A stretch of DNA of 28,363 nucleotides from Flavobacteriaceae bacterium UBA4022 (GCA_002384055.1 DGAU01000012.1:2401-30763), one strand, 5' to 3'; counted from the stretch's first letter, positions 8,023-15,577 are shown. Translations and numbers: made by a program. The notes: generated by a model not told the origin, from the sequence alone.

Positions 8023-8310
8023 ATGATGCCATCAAAACTTCTTTTCCAACGCACCCTGATGGTGCTTTCTCTGCTCTTAATTCCTTTGGTTGCGATGCAA
8101 TTTACTGACCAGGTCGATTGGTCATTTGGTGACTTTTTGGTGATGGCCGGGTTACTGTTCAGCCTAACGATGGCTGTAGCAGTAGTCCGGCAAAAAGTCC
8201 GCGAAAAAACGCAGCGTATTGGCCTTATAGCGCTATTGCTCTTAATTTTTTTGCTGATTTGGGCAGAGCTGGCTGTCGGGATATTCGGCACATTCTTGGC
8301 CGGTAGTTGA
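8023..8310 (+). CDS. Small three-helix membrane protein of unknown function
   Basis: A 95-residue protein with three predicted membrane helices (about residues 10-26, 37-55 and 66-90) joined by a short acidic loop (TDQVDWSFGDF) and a basic loop (RQKVREKTQRIG). The sequence looks like the small conserved membrane proteins common in flavobacterial genomes, but I cannot name a family. Two successive ATGs (8023 and 8026) are possible starts. It stands alone between two minus-strand genes, and a weak -7-like TAATTTTA occurs at 7957-7964. Periodic hydrophobicity and the positive-inside loop pattern support real coding; the frame on the opposite strand is a shadow. Confidence 0.7.
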   Translation: MMPSKLLFQRTLMVLSLLLIPLVAMQFTDQVDWSFGDFLVMAGLLFSLTMAVAVVRQKVREKTQRIGLIALLLLIFLLIWAELAVGIFGTFLAGS

Positions 8311-8337
8311 TCGGACCATGATCAGAAACGCGCCGCA

Positions 8338-9426
8338 CTACTCTGCCATAAACTCCGCCAACAATCGGTGGAAATGATGCACGCCCTTTTCGCGGGTGGG
8401 CGAAAAACGACCTGTAGTATAATGGCGTGATCGGATGCCTTTTTGGACGGCTTCGACCACAAACTCATCTTCACGTTCGACTTTGTCTAGCGCTGCACCG
8501 GCGCCTTTTTCACGTTTGCTGGCATCAAAAACGTAAGTCACAAACGACACCTTGGACTGCGTTGGAGACAATGGCCGTACGATATTGATCGATAGACCCC
8601 ACGGATAAAAATTAAACATCATATTCGGGAAAACCCAATAGTAGTAGGCCGATACTTCGCTCCCATAATCGACATGGCCTTCGGGCAAATCAAAAGCATC
8701 ACTCGCGCCTTTGGCATAGCCAATTTGCAGGCTCGCATGGTCATAAAGAATGGTGGTATAGGTATCATAATCAATCGCGGCATTGAGCTCATCATGGACA
8801 AACGGAATATGGAAGCCCTCCAAATAATTGTCGCAATACAGCGCCCAATGGCTATTGACAATGTAATCGCGGCTTTGCACTGCATCATATTTAAACTGAT
8901 CGAGCGGCAAAAAGCCCACACGTTCATTGATGACTGCGAGCACGCCTTCAAAATCAAAAGCTGGGGCGATGCTCACAAAAAGATGCTTGGTCCATTGGCG
9001 TAGGTCGTAACGGTGCAAATCGTCGCAGGGCCGCGGAAAATCTTTGGCTTGTTCAAATTCGGGCATGCTTTTGAAGGCACCGTCGAGGCCAAATCGCCGA
9101 CCATGATAACCACACACGAGCTGCTTGGCTTTGCACGGATGATGCGCCAAAATATTGCCTCGGTGGGTACATACATTGGACAGGCACTGCACGTTCCCTT
9201 CCTTATCACGGACCACCAGAAGCGGCTCAGAAAGCATCGGGTCCATCAGGGTCACTGGGCTCACGGATTCGCTCAGGGGGACCAAAGTCTGGTCATCGCC
9301 AATCCATTGCCACGTTTTTTCAAAAACAGCCGACTTGAGCTGCTCAAAAACAGCTGTATCGGTATAAAAGTCCGTTGGCAAGGTTTCCGCCTTACGGATA
9401 TCCGGGTCTACAAAAAATTTACTCAT
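8338..9426 (-). CDS. Rieske non-heme iron oxygenase, alpha (catalytic) subunit
   Basis: A 362-residue ring-hydroxylating-type oxygenase. The Rieske [2Fe-2S] ligands are Cys86/His88 (CTHRGN) and Cys105/His108 (CGYHGRRF). The mononuclear iron site is visible as the NYLEGFHIPFVHDEL motif (His206, His211), with the C-terminal EAVQKGIRS region supplying further family signatures (Y-T-T-G-R-F-S, HHFHRLLAEF). The C-terminal pattern resembles the choline, carnitine, glycine-betaine and stachydrine demethylase branch more than aromatic dioxygenases. No ferredoxin or reductase gene is adjacent, so electrons must come from elsewhere. The start at 9426 is chosen because its ATG overlaps the permease TGA by four bases; an ATG six codons upstream also exists. 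Coupling to the permease suggests that it oxidises the imported compound. Confidence 0.88.
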   Translation of the reverse strand: MSKFFVDPDIRKAETLPTDFYTDTAVFEQLKSAVFEKTWQWIGDDQTLVPLSESVSPVTLMDPMLSEPLLVVRDKEGNVQCLSNVCTHRGNILAHHPCKAKQLVCGYHGRRFGLDGAFKSMPEFEQAKDFPRPCDDLHRYDLRQWTKHLFVSIAPAFDFEGVLAVINERVGFLPLDQFKYDAVQSRDYIVNSHWALYCDNYLEGFHIPFVHDELNAAIDYDTYTTILYDHASLQIGYAKGASDAFDLPEGHVDYGSEVSAYYYWVFPNMMFNFYPWGLSINIVRPLSPTQSKVSFVTYVFDASKREKGAGAALDKVEREDEFVVEAVQKGIRSRHYTTGRFSPTREKGVHHFHRLLAEFMAE

Positions 9427-10724
9427 AGCTTTTTCTTTATCCAAATGTAATAAATCGTGATGCCCAATAAGATCAATAAGCCGCCGTAACGCACCACCTC
9501 AATCCCACAACCGTAAATGATCCAAAAAATAAATAAAATCGACAAAACTCCGACGCCCATCATCGGATAACGATGGCGCTCTTGCGAATTATTGAGTAAC
9601 ACAATCAAACTCACAATAGACATCAGGTAAGGCGTCAACACCGACAGGGTTGACAGATTCATCATAAAAGCGAACACATCCACAAGGCGCTCCGAAAAAC
9701 GAAAGAGCAAAACAGTCGAGGCCAAAAGACTGGAGACAACAATGCCCAATATCGGGGCACCATGTCCATTGACTCGAGCAAAAAACTGAGGGAAAAGGCG
9801 ATCTTTGGCCGTGGCCATAGGGATTTGGCCTTGTATCAAAATCCATCCATTTAGCGCGCCTAGGGTAGCCGCGATGGCCCCGCCAGCCACAATGTATTTG
9901 GAAGACACCCCCCAAAATTTTGAAGCAGCATCAGCAAAAGGGGCTGTCGAATCCATCAGGACCTCTGGAGGTAAAATACCAAAAATGGCTACTGAGGATA
10001 AAATATAAGTCACCGTGGTAATGCCCAAGGCAATCATGCCGGCACGTCCTACCGTCTTTTTGGCGTTTTTAATTTTAGCGCTGGCAACCGTTGCCGATTC
10101 TAGGCCCAAGAAGGCAAATAGCGTTAAGGTTGTTGTGGCCGAAATAGCTTGAAAATCACTTTTACCACTAATATTCTCAAAAGAAATTAGGGACCAGTCG
10201 ATGTACCATATCCCAATAAAGCTAATGGCCAATATCGGTATAAGCTTGAGCACTGTCGTGATTTTTTGTACCCATGCGATGGTCATGATAGACCACGAAT
10301 TAATGAAGCTGAACAACCAAATCGCCCCGAGCCCCGAGGCAATGGCCAAGGCTTTGTGCTGGCCTACCTCCGGCACAAAAACAGTCAAATAACCCACAAA
10401 AGCTACCGCAATAGCCGCGTTGGTGCACCAAATAGAAATCCAGTACCCCCAGCCGACCAAAAAACCCCAAAAATCACCTAAGACCGTTTTGGTATAAGCA
10501 TAGGGTCCGCCAATTGTATCGGGCATGCGTTGGGATAGCCAACGAAAAATTAGCGTAAAAAACAGAGCACCAAGAGCCGAAAAGAACCAACCAAATAAAC
10601 TAATGCCGCCATATGCCGCTAGTGTGGCCGGAAGCAAAAAAATCCCCGAGCCAATCATATTGCCTGTGATGAGTGCCGTGCTGGACCATAATCCAATTTT
10701 TTTGACCGCCGTATTGATTGCCAT
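9423..10724 (-). CDS. APC-superfamily amino-acid/amine permease or antiporter (AdiC/PotE-like)
   Basis: A 433-residue polytopic membrane protein with about twelve helices. Helix 1 carries GNMIGSGIFLLPATLA, the unwound substrate-binding loop of the APC family (GSGIF). Helix 3 carries GGPYAYTK, and helix 6 carries LTLFAFLGLESATV, typical of the basic amino-acid/polyamine antiporter branch. Relatives exchange arginine/agmatine, ornithine/putrescine or take up neutral amino acids; the substrate here cannot be read from sequence. The stop overlaps the ATG of the Rieske oxygenase (ATGA at 9423-9426), so the two are a coupled pair in which this gene is transcribed first. No clear -7 box of Bacteroidota type was found in the 115 bases upstream. 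Confidence 0.88.
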   Translation of the reverse strand: MAINTAVKKIGLWSSTALITGNMIGSGIFLLPATLAAYGGISLFGWFFSALGALFFTLIFRWLSQRMPDTIGGPYAYTKTVLGDFWGFLVGWGYWISIWCTNAAIAVAFVGYLTVFVPEVGQHKALAIASGLGAIWLFSFINSWSIMTIAWVQKITTVLKLIPILAISFIGIWYIDWSLISFENISGKSDFQAISATTTLTLFAFLGLESATVASAKIKNAKKTVGRAGMIALGITTVTYILSSVAIFGILPPEVLMDSTAPFADAASKFWGVSSKYIVAGGAIAATLGALNGWILIQGQIPMATAKDRLFPQFFARVNGHGAPILGIVVSSLLASTVLLFRFSERLVDVFAFMMNLSTLSVLTPYLMSIVSLIVLLNNSQERHRYPMMGVGVLSILFIFWIIYGCGIEVVRYGGLLILLGITIYYIWIKKKL

Positions 10725-10839
10725 AAATCTTTGAGGTTTGCGTTTGTTATTTTATGCTTTCACCACGTTAATGTACTCATTATTTGTTTTGTGACAGATA
10801 GGTCATAAATCCGGTCTGCCCCCCAGGCCAACTTTTACG

Positions 10840-11733
10840 TTACAACAAATGCAACAACTCCCGTTGCACGTATTGAGCGCTTTGGTCAACACTCTGCATC
10901 GAATTGACAGCAAAATTACCGCCTTGTTCGACATAATACTGCTGCAAACCAGCGCGCTTTGGATCGGGTAATAGGCTTGTATAATCAATGGACCCGTTCC
11001 CCATCTCGGTGTAATCGCGCGTGATCTTGTCCATGTCCTTGATGTGCCACAGCGGGAATCGCCCCGGAGCCTTTTCGATCAATTCCTTCGGCGTAAGGAC
11101 CCCTGCGTGCATCACCCAGTAAAAATCTACTTCCATCTGCACCAAATCGGCCTGGGTTTCATTCAAAACCACATCATAACCCATTATACCGTCATATAAG
11201 TCAAAATCATAACCAAAATTGTGATAAGCGAACCCAATGCCTGAGGCTTTGCAGCGCGCTCCAATGAGGTTCAGCTTCTCAGCCAATTGCTTATAACCCT
11301 CGAGCGTGTGTTGCGCCGGGCGTAAAATAGGCCAAACAATATAGGGGTCGTTGAGCGCTGCGGCCCCCTCGATACAGCGATCAGTGTAGTCCATTAGCGC
11401 CTGGGCCGTCAAATCAAATTGATCCGCAAAACCATAATGTCCACTGGTGGTCGCCAGGTCAAGGGCGTCCAATTGTGCCTTGAATATTGAGGGTTTCATG
11501 CCATAGTAGGTACCCTTTACGGTATCGAATCCATAGCTCTCGAAGTGGGTGTAACCCATATCCTTGAGTCGTGTCAGCGTCCCGATCGGATCAAGTTCCA
11601 TAACATCGCGCACCGTATAAAGCTGTAACCCCATAGGATAATTACCCCGCGAGGGCACAGACAAACAAGATACAGGCATCAGTACTGCCGCAGAGAGCAC
11701 ACCGCTGTATTGGATAAATTCACGTCTTTTCAT
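10840..11733 (-). CDS. Exported sugar phosphate isomerase/epimerase-like TIM-barrel protein
   Basis: A 297-residue protein of the xylose-isomerase-like TIM barrel superfamily (AP_endonuc_2). The N-terminus MKRREFIQYSGVLSAAVLM has the twin-arginine-like leader common for this family in Bacteroidota, and a Cys at residue 23 hints at lipid attachment, though the lipobox is not canonical. The barrel begins at YPMGLQLYTVRDVM. Candidate metal ligands occur in FAYHNFGYDFD, VQMEVDFYWVMHAG and LWHIKDMD, the expected Glu/His/Asp strands. Proteins of this kind are usually annotated as sugar phosphate isomerases or 3-keto-glycoside-processing enzymes without proven substrate. It is transcribed divergently from the XRE locus, whose operator-like repeat at 11767-11782 lies 34 bases before its start, so shared control is possible. 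Confidence 0.85.
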   Translation of the reverse strand: MKRREFIQYSGVLSAAVLMPVSCLSVPSRGNYPMGLQLYTVRDVMELDPIGTLTRLKDMGYTHFESYGFDTVKGTYYGMKPSIFKAQLDALDLATTSGHYGFADQFDLTAQALMDYTDRCIEGAAALNDPYIVWPILRPAQHTLEGYKQLAEKLNLIGARCKASGIGFAYHNFGYDFDLYDGIMGYDVVLNETQADLVQMEVDFYWVMHAGVLTPKELIEKAPGRFPLWHIKDMDKITRDYTEMGNGSIDYTSLLPDPKRAGLQQYYVEQGGNFAVNSMQSVDQSAQYVQRELLHLL

Positions 11734-11766
11734 CGGCTTTTATTTACACCAAAAATAGTTATTTTG

Positions 11767-11782
11767 GTAAAGTTTACTTTAC
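11767..11782. promoter_or_regulatory. Operator-like palindrome, copy 1
   Basis: GTAAAGTTTACTTTAC has perfect inverted arms GTAAAG/CTTTAC. A related sequence, matching at 12 of 16 positions, recurs 71 bases downstream at the XRE promoter. It lies between the divergent TIM-barrel and XRE loci and could be bound by the XRE protein. Confidence 0.5.
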
Positions 11783-11808
11783 AATTTGTCATTTTCTTGA
11801 CGTTAAGC

Positions 11809-11838
11809 TTGTTTTACATGCTAAAATATCTATATTTG
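11809..11838 (+). promoter_or_regulatory. Promoter of the 68-residue protein / XRE regulator pair
   Basis: TTG (11809-11811), a 19-base spacer and TATATTTG (11831-11838) match the Bacteroidota promoter consensus fully. Transcription would start near 11845, about 16 bases before the ATG at 11861. Confidence 0.72.
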
Positions 11839-11853
11839 TAAAGCAAACTTAAC
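11838..11853. promoter_or_regulatory. Operator-like palindrome, copy 2, over the transcription start
   Basis: GTAAAGCAAACTTAAC resembles the palindrome at 11767-11782 and begins at the last base of the -7 box, so a bound protein would block the predicted start near 11845. This fits autorepression by the XRE protein encoded downstream, which is an inference. Confidence 0.45.
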
Positions 11854-11860
11854 TTATTTC

Positions 11861-12067
11861 ATGCTCAAGACGTTTAAAAATACGACTAAAAAACAACTTT
11901 ACGCCTGCCGCCAATTGGTTTGTGCCTTATTTGTTGCCTTTTGGACTGCTCCCATTTTCAACACCAGCCAACTGGTGTACCGCAGTATAGGACCAACCTT
12001 AGCCTTCCCAAAGGCAGGGCCAATGACTTTTGCCATCGTTGCTTTTAACACAAAACACGAGATATGA
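11861..12067 (+). CDS. 68-residue hypothetical protein coupled to the XRE regulator
   Basis: A short frame that starts 23 bases after a strong -7 box and whose TGA overlaps the ATG of the XRE gene (ATGA at 12064-12067). This placement is the main reason to believe it is translated. The N-terminus is basic (MLKTFKNTTKKQ), followed by one moderately hydrophobic stretch (about residues 14-32, LVCALFVAFWTAPIF), so a single membrane segment is possible. Many small XRE regulators of this type are encoded beside a small membrane protein; this one is shorter than usual and may be a worn-down version. No family is recognised. It may alternatively be only a leader frame coupling translation to the regulator. 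Confidence 0.5.
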   Translation: MLKTFKNTTKKQLYACRQLVCALFVAFWTAPIFNTSQLVYRSIGPTLAFPKAGPMTFAIVAFNTKHEI

Positions 12068-12282
12068 TTTTTCGCCACCGAGTCAAAGAATACCGCCTAC
12101 AAAACCAATGGTCACAAGAGACGCTGTGCCACAAGGTTGGCGTGAGTCGCCAAACAATCATCTCTATTGAAAGCTATCGTTATAATCCCAGCCTCGAATT
12201 GGGGATGAAGCTAGCCCACGCCTTTAGCGTGCCTATTGACACCCTCTTTTATTTTGAATTTCAATCTTTTGACACCCCGTAA
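12064..12282 (+). CDS. Small XRE-family helix-turn-helix regulator
   Basis: A 72-residue protein that is almost entirely one HTH_3/Cro-C1 domain: RVKEYRLQNQWSQETLCHKV, then the recognition helix VSRQTIISIESYRYNPSLEL, then the dimer-side AHAFSVPIDTLFYFE. This compact form is typical of the YozG-like XRE regulators. It follows the 68-residue gene with a four-base overlap and shares its promoter. Two related palindromes, one covering the predicted transcription start, are good candidates for its binding sites. The arsenic genes begin about 100 bases downstream with their own -7 box, so a role in arsenic control is not supported by anything except position. There is no sensor domain. Confidence 0.88.
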   Translation: MIFRHRVKEYRLQNQWSQETLCHKVGVSRQTIISIESYRYNPSLELGMKLAHAFSVPIDTLFYFEFQSFDTP

Positions 12283-12355
12283 ACTCTTTTTAAAAACCTT
12301 CACGCTGATGCATCAACCTTAAACTTATCGCAACATACGATGGTGAAAAATACCT

Positions 12356-12363
12356 TACTTTTG
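12356..12363 (+). promoter_or_regulatory. Probable -7 element of the arsenic genes
   Basis: TACTTTTG matches TAnnTTTG and lies 21 bases before the ATG at 12385. No TTG is found at the right distance upstream, which may mean that an activator or a weak -33 box is used. Confidence 0.45.
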
Positions 12364-12384
12364 ACGTTTTAAAAAGCCATAATA

Positions 12385-13020
12385 ATGAGCCTTTATCATA
12401 CATCAACAAACCTTAATGCCCCACTAGCAGCAACAATTGAGCAAGCCAGATCACGCCCTATTTTACCAGAACGAAAAGAGGTGTTACAGCCCCTGATCGC
12501 GTATCTGCAAGAGGCTTTAAATCATCAGGGCGAAGCAGCACTTAATTTCATATGTACCCACAACTCGCGCCGCAGCCAATTTGCGCAGGTCTGGGGCCAG
12601 ACAGCCGCAGCATACTTTGGCCTTAATGTTCAATGCTATTCTGGGGGGGTCGAAGTCACCGCATTTAACCATCGGGCAATTGAAACACTACAAAATCAAG
12701 GGTTTAACATCCGCCACGCCCCCCAAGACAACCCACATTATTACCTGGCTTATAGCACGCAGGGCACGCCCATAAAGGCCTTTTCAAAACTTTTTGATGA
12801 CCCCGCCAACCCCGCACAGCAATTTGCAGCCGTTATGACCTGCAGCCATGCCGACGAAAACTGCCCATTTATTGCTGGGGCAGACCAAAGAATCCCCGTG
12901 CGCTACAACGACCCCAAGGCCTATGATGACACCCCTCAAGAATCTAGCAAATACAATGAGCGCTCTTTAGAGATTGCCAGCGAATTGTTTTTTGTATTTG
13001 CTCAAATTCAAACCGCTTAA
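12385..13020 (+). CDS. Low-molecular-weight protein-tyrosine-phosphatase-like arsenate reductase
   Basis: A 211-residue protein of the LMW-PTP/ArsC fold. The P-loop CTHNSRRSQ (Cys57, Arg63) fits C-x5-R-S, and the late CSHADENCPF and RIPVRYNDPKAYDDTP segments are typical of the flavobacterial proteins encoded beside ACR3. Enzymes of this fold reduce arsenate with thiols, or dephosphorylate phosphotyrosine; adjacency to an arsenite exporter 43 bases downstream strongly favours arsenate reduction. It has about 65 residues more than classical 140-residue ArsC, mainly an N-terminal helical extension and a C-terminal half with an extra Cys-containing loop. Two cysteines (CSHADENC) downstream of the catalytic one might take part in the disulfide relay. 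No ArsR gene precedes it. Confidence 0.85.
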   Translation: MSLYHTSTNLNAPLAATIEQARSRPILPERKEVLQPLIAYLQEALNHQGEAALNFICTHNSRRSQFAQVWGQTAAAYFGLNVQCYSGGVEVTAFNHRAIETLQNQGFNIRHAPQDNPHYYLAYSTQGTPIKAFSKLFDDPANPAQQFAAVMTCSHADENCPFIAGADQRIPVRYNDPKAYDDTPQESSKYNERSLEIASELFFVFAQIQTA

Positions 13021-13063
13021 ACTACCTTCGCCAACCACTTTTTTAAATTAAGACGCCACAGAC

Positions 13064-14107
13064 ATGACCCATCAACCCAAGAAACTCAGCTTTTTAAATC
13101 AATACCTGACCCTTTGGATCTTTTTGGCCATGGCTATAGGGGTCGCAGTGGGCTACTTTTTCCCCTCGAGCGGCACAATTATCAACCAATTCAGCAGTGG
13201 CAGCACCAACATCCCAATCGCTATTGGATTGATCATCATGATGTACCCCCCGCTGGCCAAAGTTGATTTTGCCTTATTGCCCAAAGTATTTACCAATGTC
13301 AAAGTGTTGTCTATTTCATTATTACTCAATTGGATTGTTGGGCCGGTCCTGATGTTTGCTTTGGCCCTTATTTTTTTGAAGGACCAACCCGAATACATGG
13401 TGGGCCTCATTCTTATTGGCCTAGCACGCTGCATCGCAATGGTTTTGGTTTGGAACGACCTGGCCGAGGGCAGCAGTGAATATGGCGCAGGACTGGTCGC
13501 ACTCAACAGTCTTTTTCAAGTGTTTGCCTATAGTTTTTATGCTTATCTGTTCATTACGGTATTGCCGCCTTATTTTGGATTCGACGGGGCGATTGTCTCT
13601 ATTTCGATCCAAACGGTTGCCGAAAGCGTGGCCATCTATCTGGGTATTCCTTTTGCCCTGGGTTATTTGAGTCGCAAAGTTTTAGTCAAAAAAAAGGGCC
13701 TTATGTGGTATGAGCAAAGTTTTTTGCCGTCGATCGCTCCTCTGACGCTGATCGCTTTACTGGCCACAATTGTCCTTATGTTTTCGCTTAAAGGAGAAAT
13801 GATCGTGGCCATACCCGGAGCTGTGATCCAAATCGCCATCCCCCTTATCCTTTATTTTGTGATCATGTTTTTGATTGGTTTTTTGGTTAGCAAAGCCCTA
13901 GGCGCAGATTACAGCAAGAATGCCGCAATTGCCTTTACTGCCGCCGGCAATAATTTCGAACTCGCCATCGCTGTGGCAATCGCCGTCTTTGGACTCAATT
14001 CGGGACAAGCATTTGCCGGAGTGATTGGGCCACTAATTGAGGTGCCCGCGCTCATTATTCTGGTGCGGCTATCCTTTTGGCTCAAAGGCAAGCTTTATAA
14101 AGTCTAG
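13064..14107 (+). CDS. acr3: ACR3-family arsenite efflux permease
   Basis: A 347-residue membrane protein with ten predicted helices, the usual size for ACR3. The diagnostic helix-4 motif GLARCIAMVLVWNDLAEG contains the conserved cysteine (Cys123), and helix 9 contains NNFELAIAVAIAVFG with the conserved glutamate. ACR3 expels arsenite (and sometimes antimonite) using the proton gradient. It lies 43 bases after the arsenate reductase gene without an intervening terminator, so the two form a minimal arsenate-reduction and arsenite-export module. It ends six bases from the convergent TIM-barrel gene. Confidence 0.94.
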   Translation: MTHQPKKLSFLNQYLTLWIFLAMAIGVAVGYFFPSSGTIINQFSSGSTNIPIAIGLIIMMYPPLAKVDFALLPKVFTNVKVLSISLLLNWIVGPVLMFALALIFLKDQPEYMVGLILIGLARCIAMVLVWNDLAEGSSEYGAGLVALNSLFQVFAYSFYAYLFITVLPPYFGFDGAIVSISIQTVAESVAIYLGIPFALGYLSRKVLVKKKGLMWYEQSFLPSIAPLTLIALLATIVLMFSLKGEMIVAIPGAVIQIAIPLILYFVIMFLIGFLVSKALGADYSKNAAIAFTAAGNNFELAIAVAIAVFGLNSGQAFAGVIGPLIEVPALIILVRLSFWLKGKLYKV

Positions 14108-14113
14108 ATAATT

Positions 14114-14986
14114 TTATACATCACAGATTTCGAATGCTTTGATCAGCGAAGCAATAGGGTCGGCTGATTTTGGCACAAATTCCTGGGCGACATAACCCTT
14201 AAATCCAACAGCAACAATGGCGCGCATGATTGCTGGATAATACAATTCTTGAGTCTCATCGATTTCGTTGCGCCCCGGAACACCTGCCGTATGGTAATGG
14301 CCGAAGTACTTGTGAGACTGTTGAATGGTGCGTATGATATCTCCTTCTTGAATCTGCATGTGGTAGATATCATAAAGTAGTTTAAAGTGTTCACTCCCCA
14401 GGGCCTGACAAAGAGCAATCCCCCACTGGGTCGAATCACACATATAATCGGTATGGTCGATTTGATTAAATAACTCCATCTGAAGCACTACGCCGTGTTT
14501 TTCGGCCAAAGGAATGACCTGGCTCAGTCCGCCGACACAATTGCGCAAACCATCCGCATCCGACATCCCGTTGCGGTTGCCGCTAAAACAGATCAGGTTG
14601 GTGTAACCAGCCTCGGCCACCAAAGGAATCATTTGGGTATAGTTTTCTATGAGTTGGGCATGATATTGAGGGTCATTCCATCCTTGGGTTAGGCTAATTT
14701 CGGCCCCGCTACACATCGACGAATGGATGTTGTACTTTTTGAGCAGAGGCCATTGTTCTGGGCCTATTAAATCCACAGCAGAAATCCCTAAACGCACTAA
14801 AATTTGCAAAAACTCTTCCAAAGGGATGCCTGAGAAGCACCAATGGCACACGCTGTGATTTATATTTTGTTTTAATTCCGAAGGCAAGGTTCTGCTTTGG
14901 GTTAGCGAAGCGGCTCTAACACCAGAGAGCTGGCTTAAGCCTAGACCCGTTAATGCGGTTTTTGAAATAAAATTTCTACGTTTCAT
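14114..14986 (-). CDS. Exported hydroxypyruvate-isomerase-like TIM-barrel protein
   Basis: A 290-residue protein with a twin-arginine leader (MKRRNFISKTALTGLGLSQL). The ATG at 14986 is preferred because it places the RR pair at residues 3-4; a longer start at 15007 adds MKKILTP. The barrel has the metal-site strands of the hydroxypyruvate isomerase/sugar epimerase family: LQMELFNQIDH, LLYDIYHMQIQEGD, YFGHYHTAGVPGRNEID and YVAQEF, giving the Glu-Asp-His-Glu set. Cytosolic Hyi proteins convert hydroxypyruvate to tartronate semialdehyde, but exported Bacteroidota members probably act on a different, unidentified sugar-like substrate. It shares superfamily and leader type with the gene at 10840, but the two sequences are not close. 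Confidence 0.87.
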   Translation of the reverse strand: MKRRNFISKTALTGLGLSQLSGVRAASLTQSRTLPSELKQNINHSVCHWCFSGIPLEEFLQILVRLGISAVDLIGPEQWPLLKKYNIHSSMCSGAEISLTQGWNDPQYHAQLIENYTQMIPLVAEAGYTNLICFSGNRNGMSDADGLRNCVGGLSQVIPLAEKHGVVLQMELFNQIDHTDYMCDSTQWGIALCQALGSEHFKLLYDIYHMQIQEGDIIRTIQQSHKYFGHYHTAGVPGRNEIDETQELYYPAIMRAIVAVGFKGYVAQEFVPKSADPIASLIKAFEICDV

Positions 14987-15083
14987 AGGGGTCAAAATCT
15001 TCTTCAAGGTAAAGGAAATAATGAGACAACATGCCCAAAACAGTTCAGATGTGCATTAACTCAAACTATAGCACATCAGGAAG

Positions 15084-15103
15084 TCCCGAACTTCGGGATT
15101 TTT
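15084..15103 (+). terminator. Hairpin with T tract, orientation puzzling
   Basis: TCCCGAA (15084-15090) and TTCGGGA (15092-15098) form a perfect stem, followed on the plus strand by TTTTT. It looks like an intrinsic terminator for plus-strand transcripts, but both flanking genes are on the minus strand. It could still slow transcription leaving the HxlR gene. Confidence 0.4.
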
Positions 15104-15124
15104 GGATAACTAACAGAGCACTGT

Positions 15125-15577
15125 TTATTCTCTCTTAAGCAGTTCTGACCTTGATTGACGATAACTCGTTGTGACCACCTTTTTAGTGCCTTCAATACCA
15201 ATTTCATCAAAACTCTTCCATTGGGCTAACCCTAAGGGATGCACCTCAATACCCTCAAGGTGCTTTCTGGTCCATAGACTCATCTCACACATTACTGAAT
15301 ACAGATCAACCCCTTTTTCGGTGAGGTAATAGTGCTTGGTTTTACTATTATTGGGCATTTTTATCATGCCAATGATCTGGTGATCCTGGAGCTTCTTTAA
15401 ACGGTCAACCAAGATGTTCGTGGCAATAGATTCGGGCATGTGCAACATTTCGCTGTAGGTCTTTCTGCCAACAAACAACTCGCGCACGATTAGTAAGGAC
15501 CATCGATCTCCTGCAATATCTAAGAAACTGGCAACGGGGCATGTAGAACGGTAACTCATAATATTTATATAAGACAT
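15125..15577 (-). CDS. HxlR-family winged-helix transcriptional regulator
   Basis: A 150-residue HxlR protein. The signature start STCPVASFLDIAGDRWSLLIVREL is followed by the recognition region KTYSEMLHMPESIATNILVDRLKKL and the wing/YYLTEKGVDL segment. The early cysteine (STCPV) is the redox- or electrophile-sensing position in several relatives. The ATG at 15559 (MSYRSTCP) is a more usual start than the one at 15577. The C-terminus is longer than average and ends in a basic tail (SYRQSRSELLKRE). HxlR proteins usually control a neighbouring gene; the divergent DUF5916 gene (110 bases away) and the downstream TIM-barrel gene are both possible targets. Confidence 0.9.
   Translation of the reverse strand: MSYINIMSYRSTCPVASFLDIAGDRWSLLIVRELFVGRKTYSEMLHMPESIATNILVDRLKKLQDHQIIGMIKMPNNSKTKHYYLTEKGVDLYSVMCEMSLWTRKHLEGIEVHPLGLAQWKSFDEIGIEGTKKVVTTSYRQSRSELLKRE

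Noticed and set aside
8674..9450. Open frames on the plus strand opposite the Rieske gene
   Set aside because: They lie antisense to a gene with intact cofactor motifs and show no family features.
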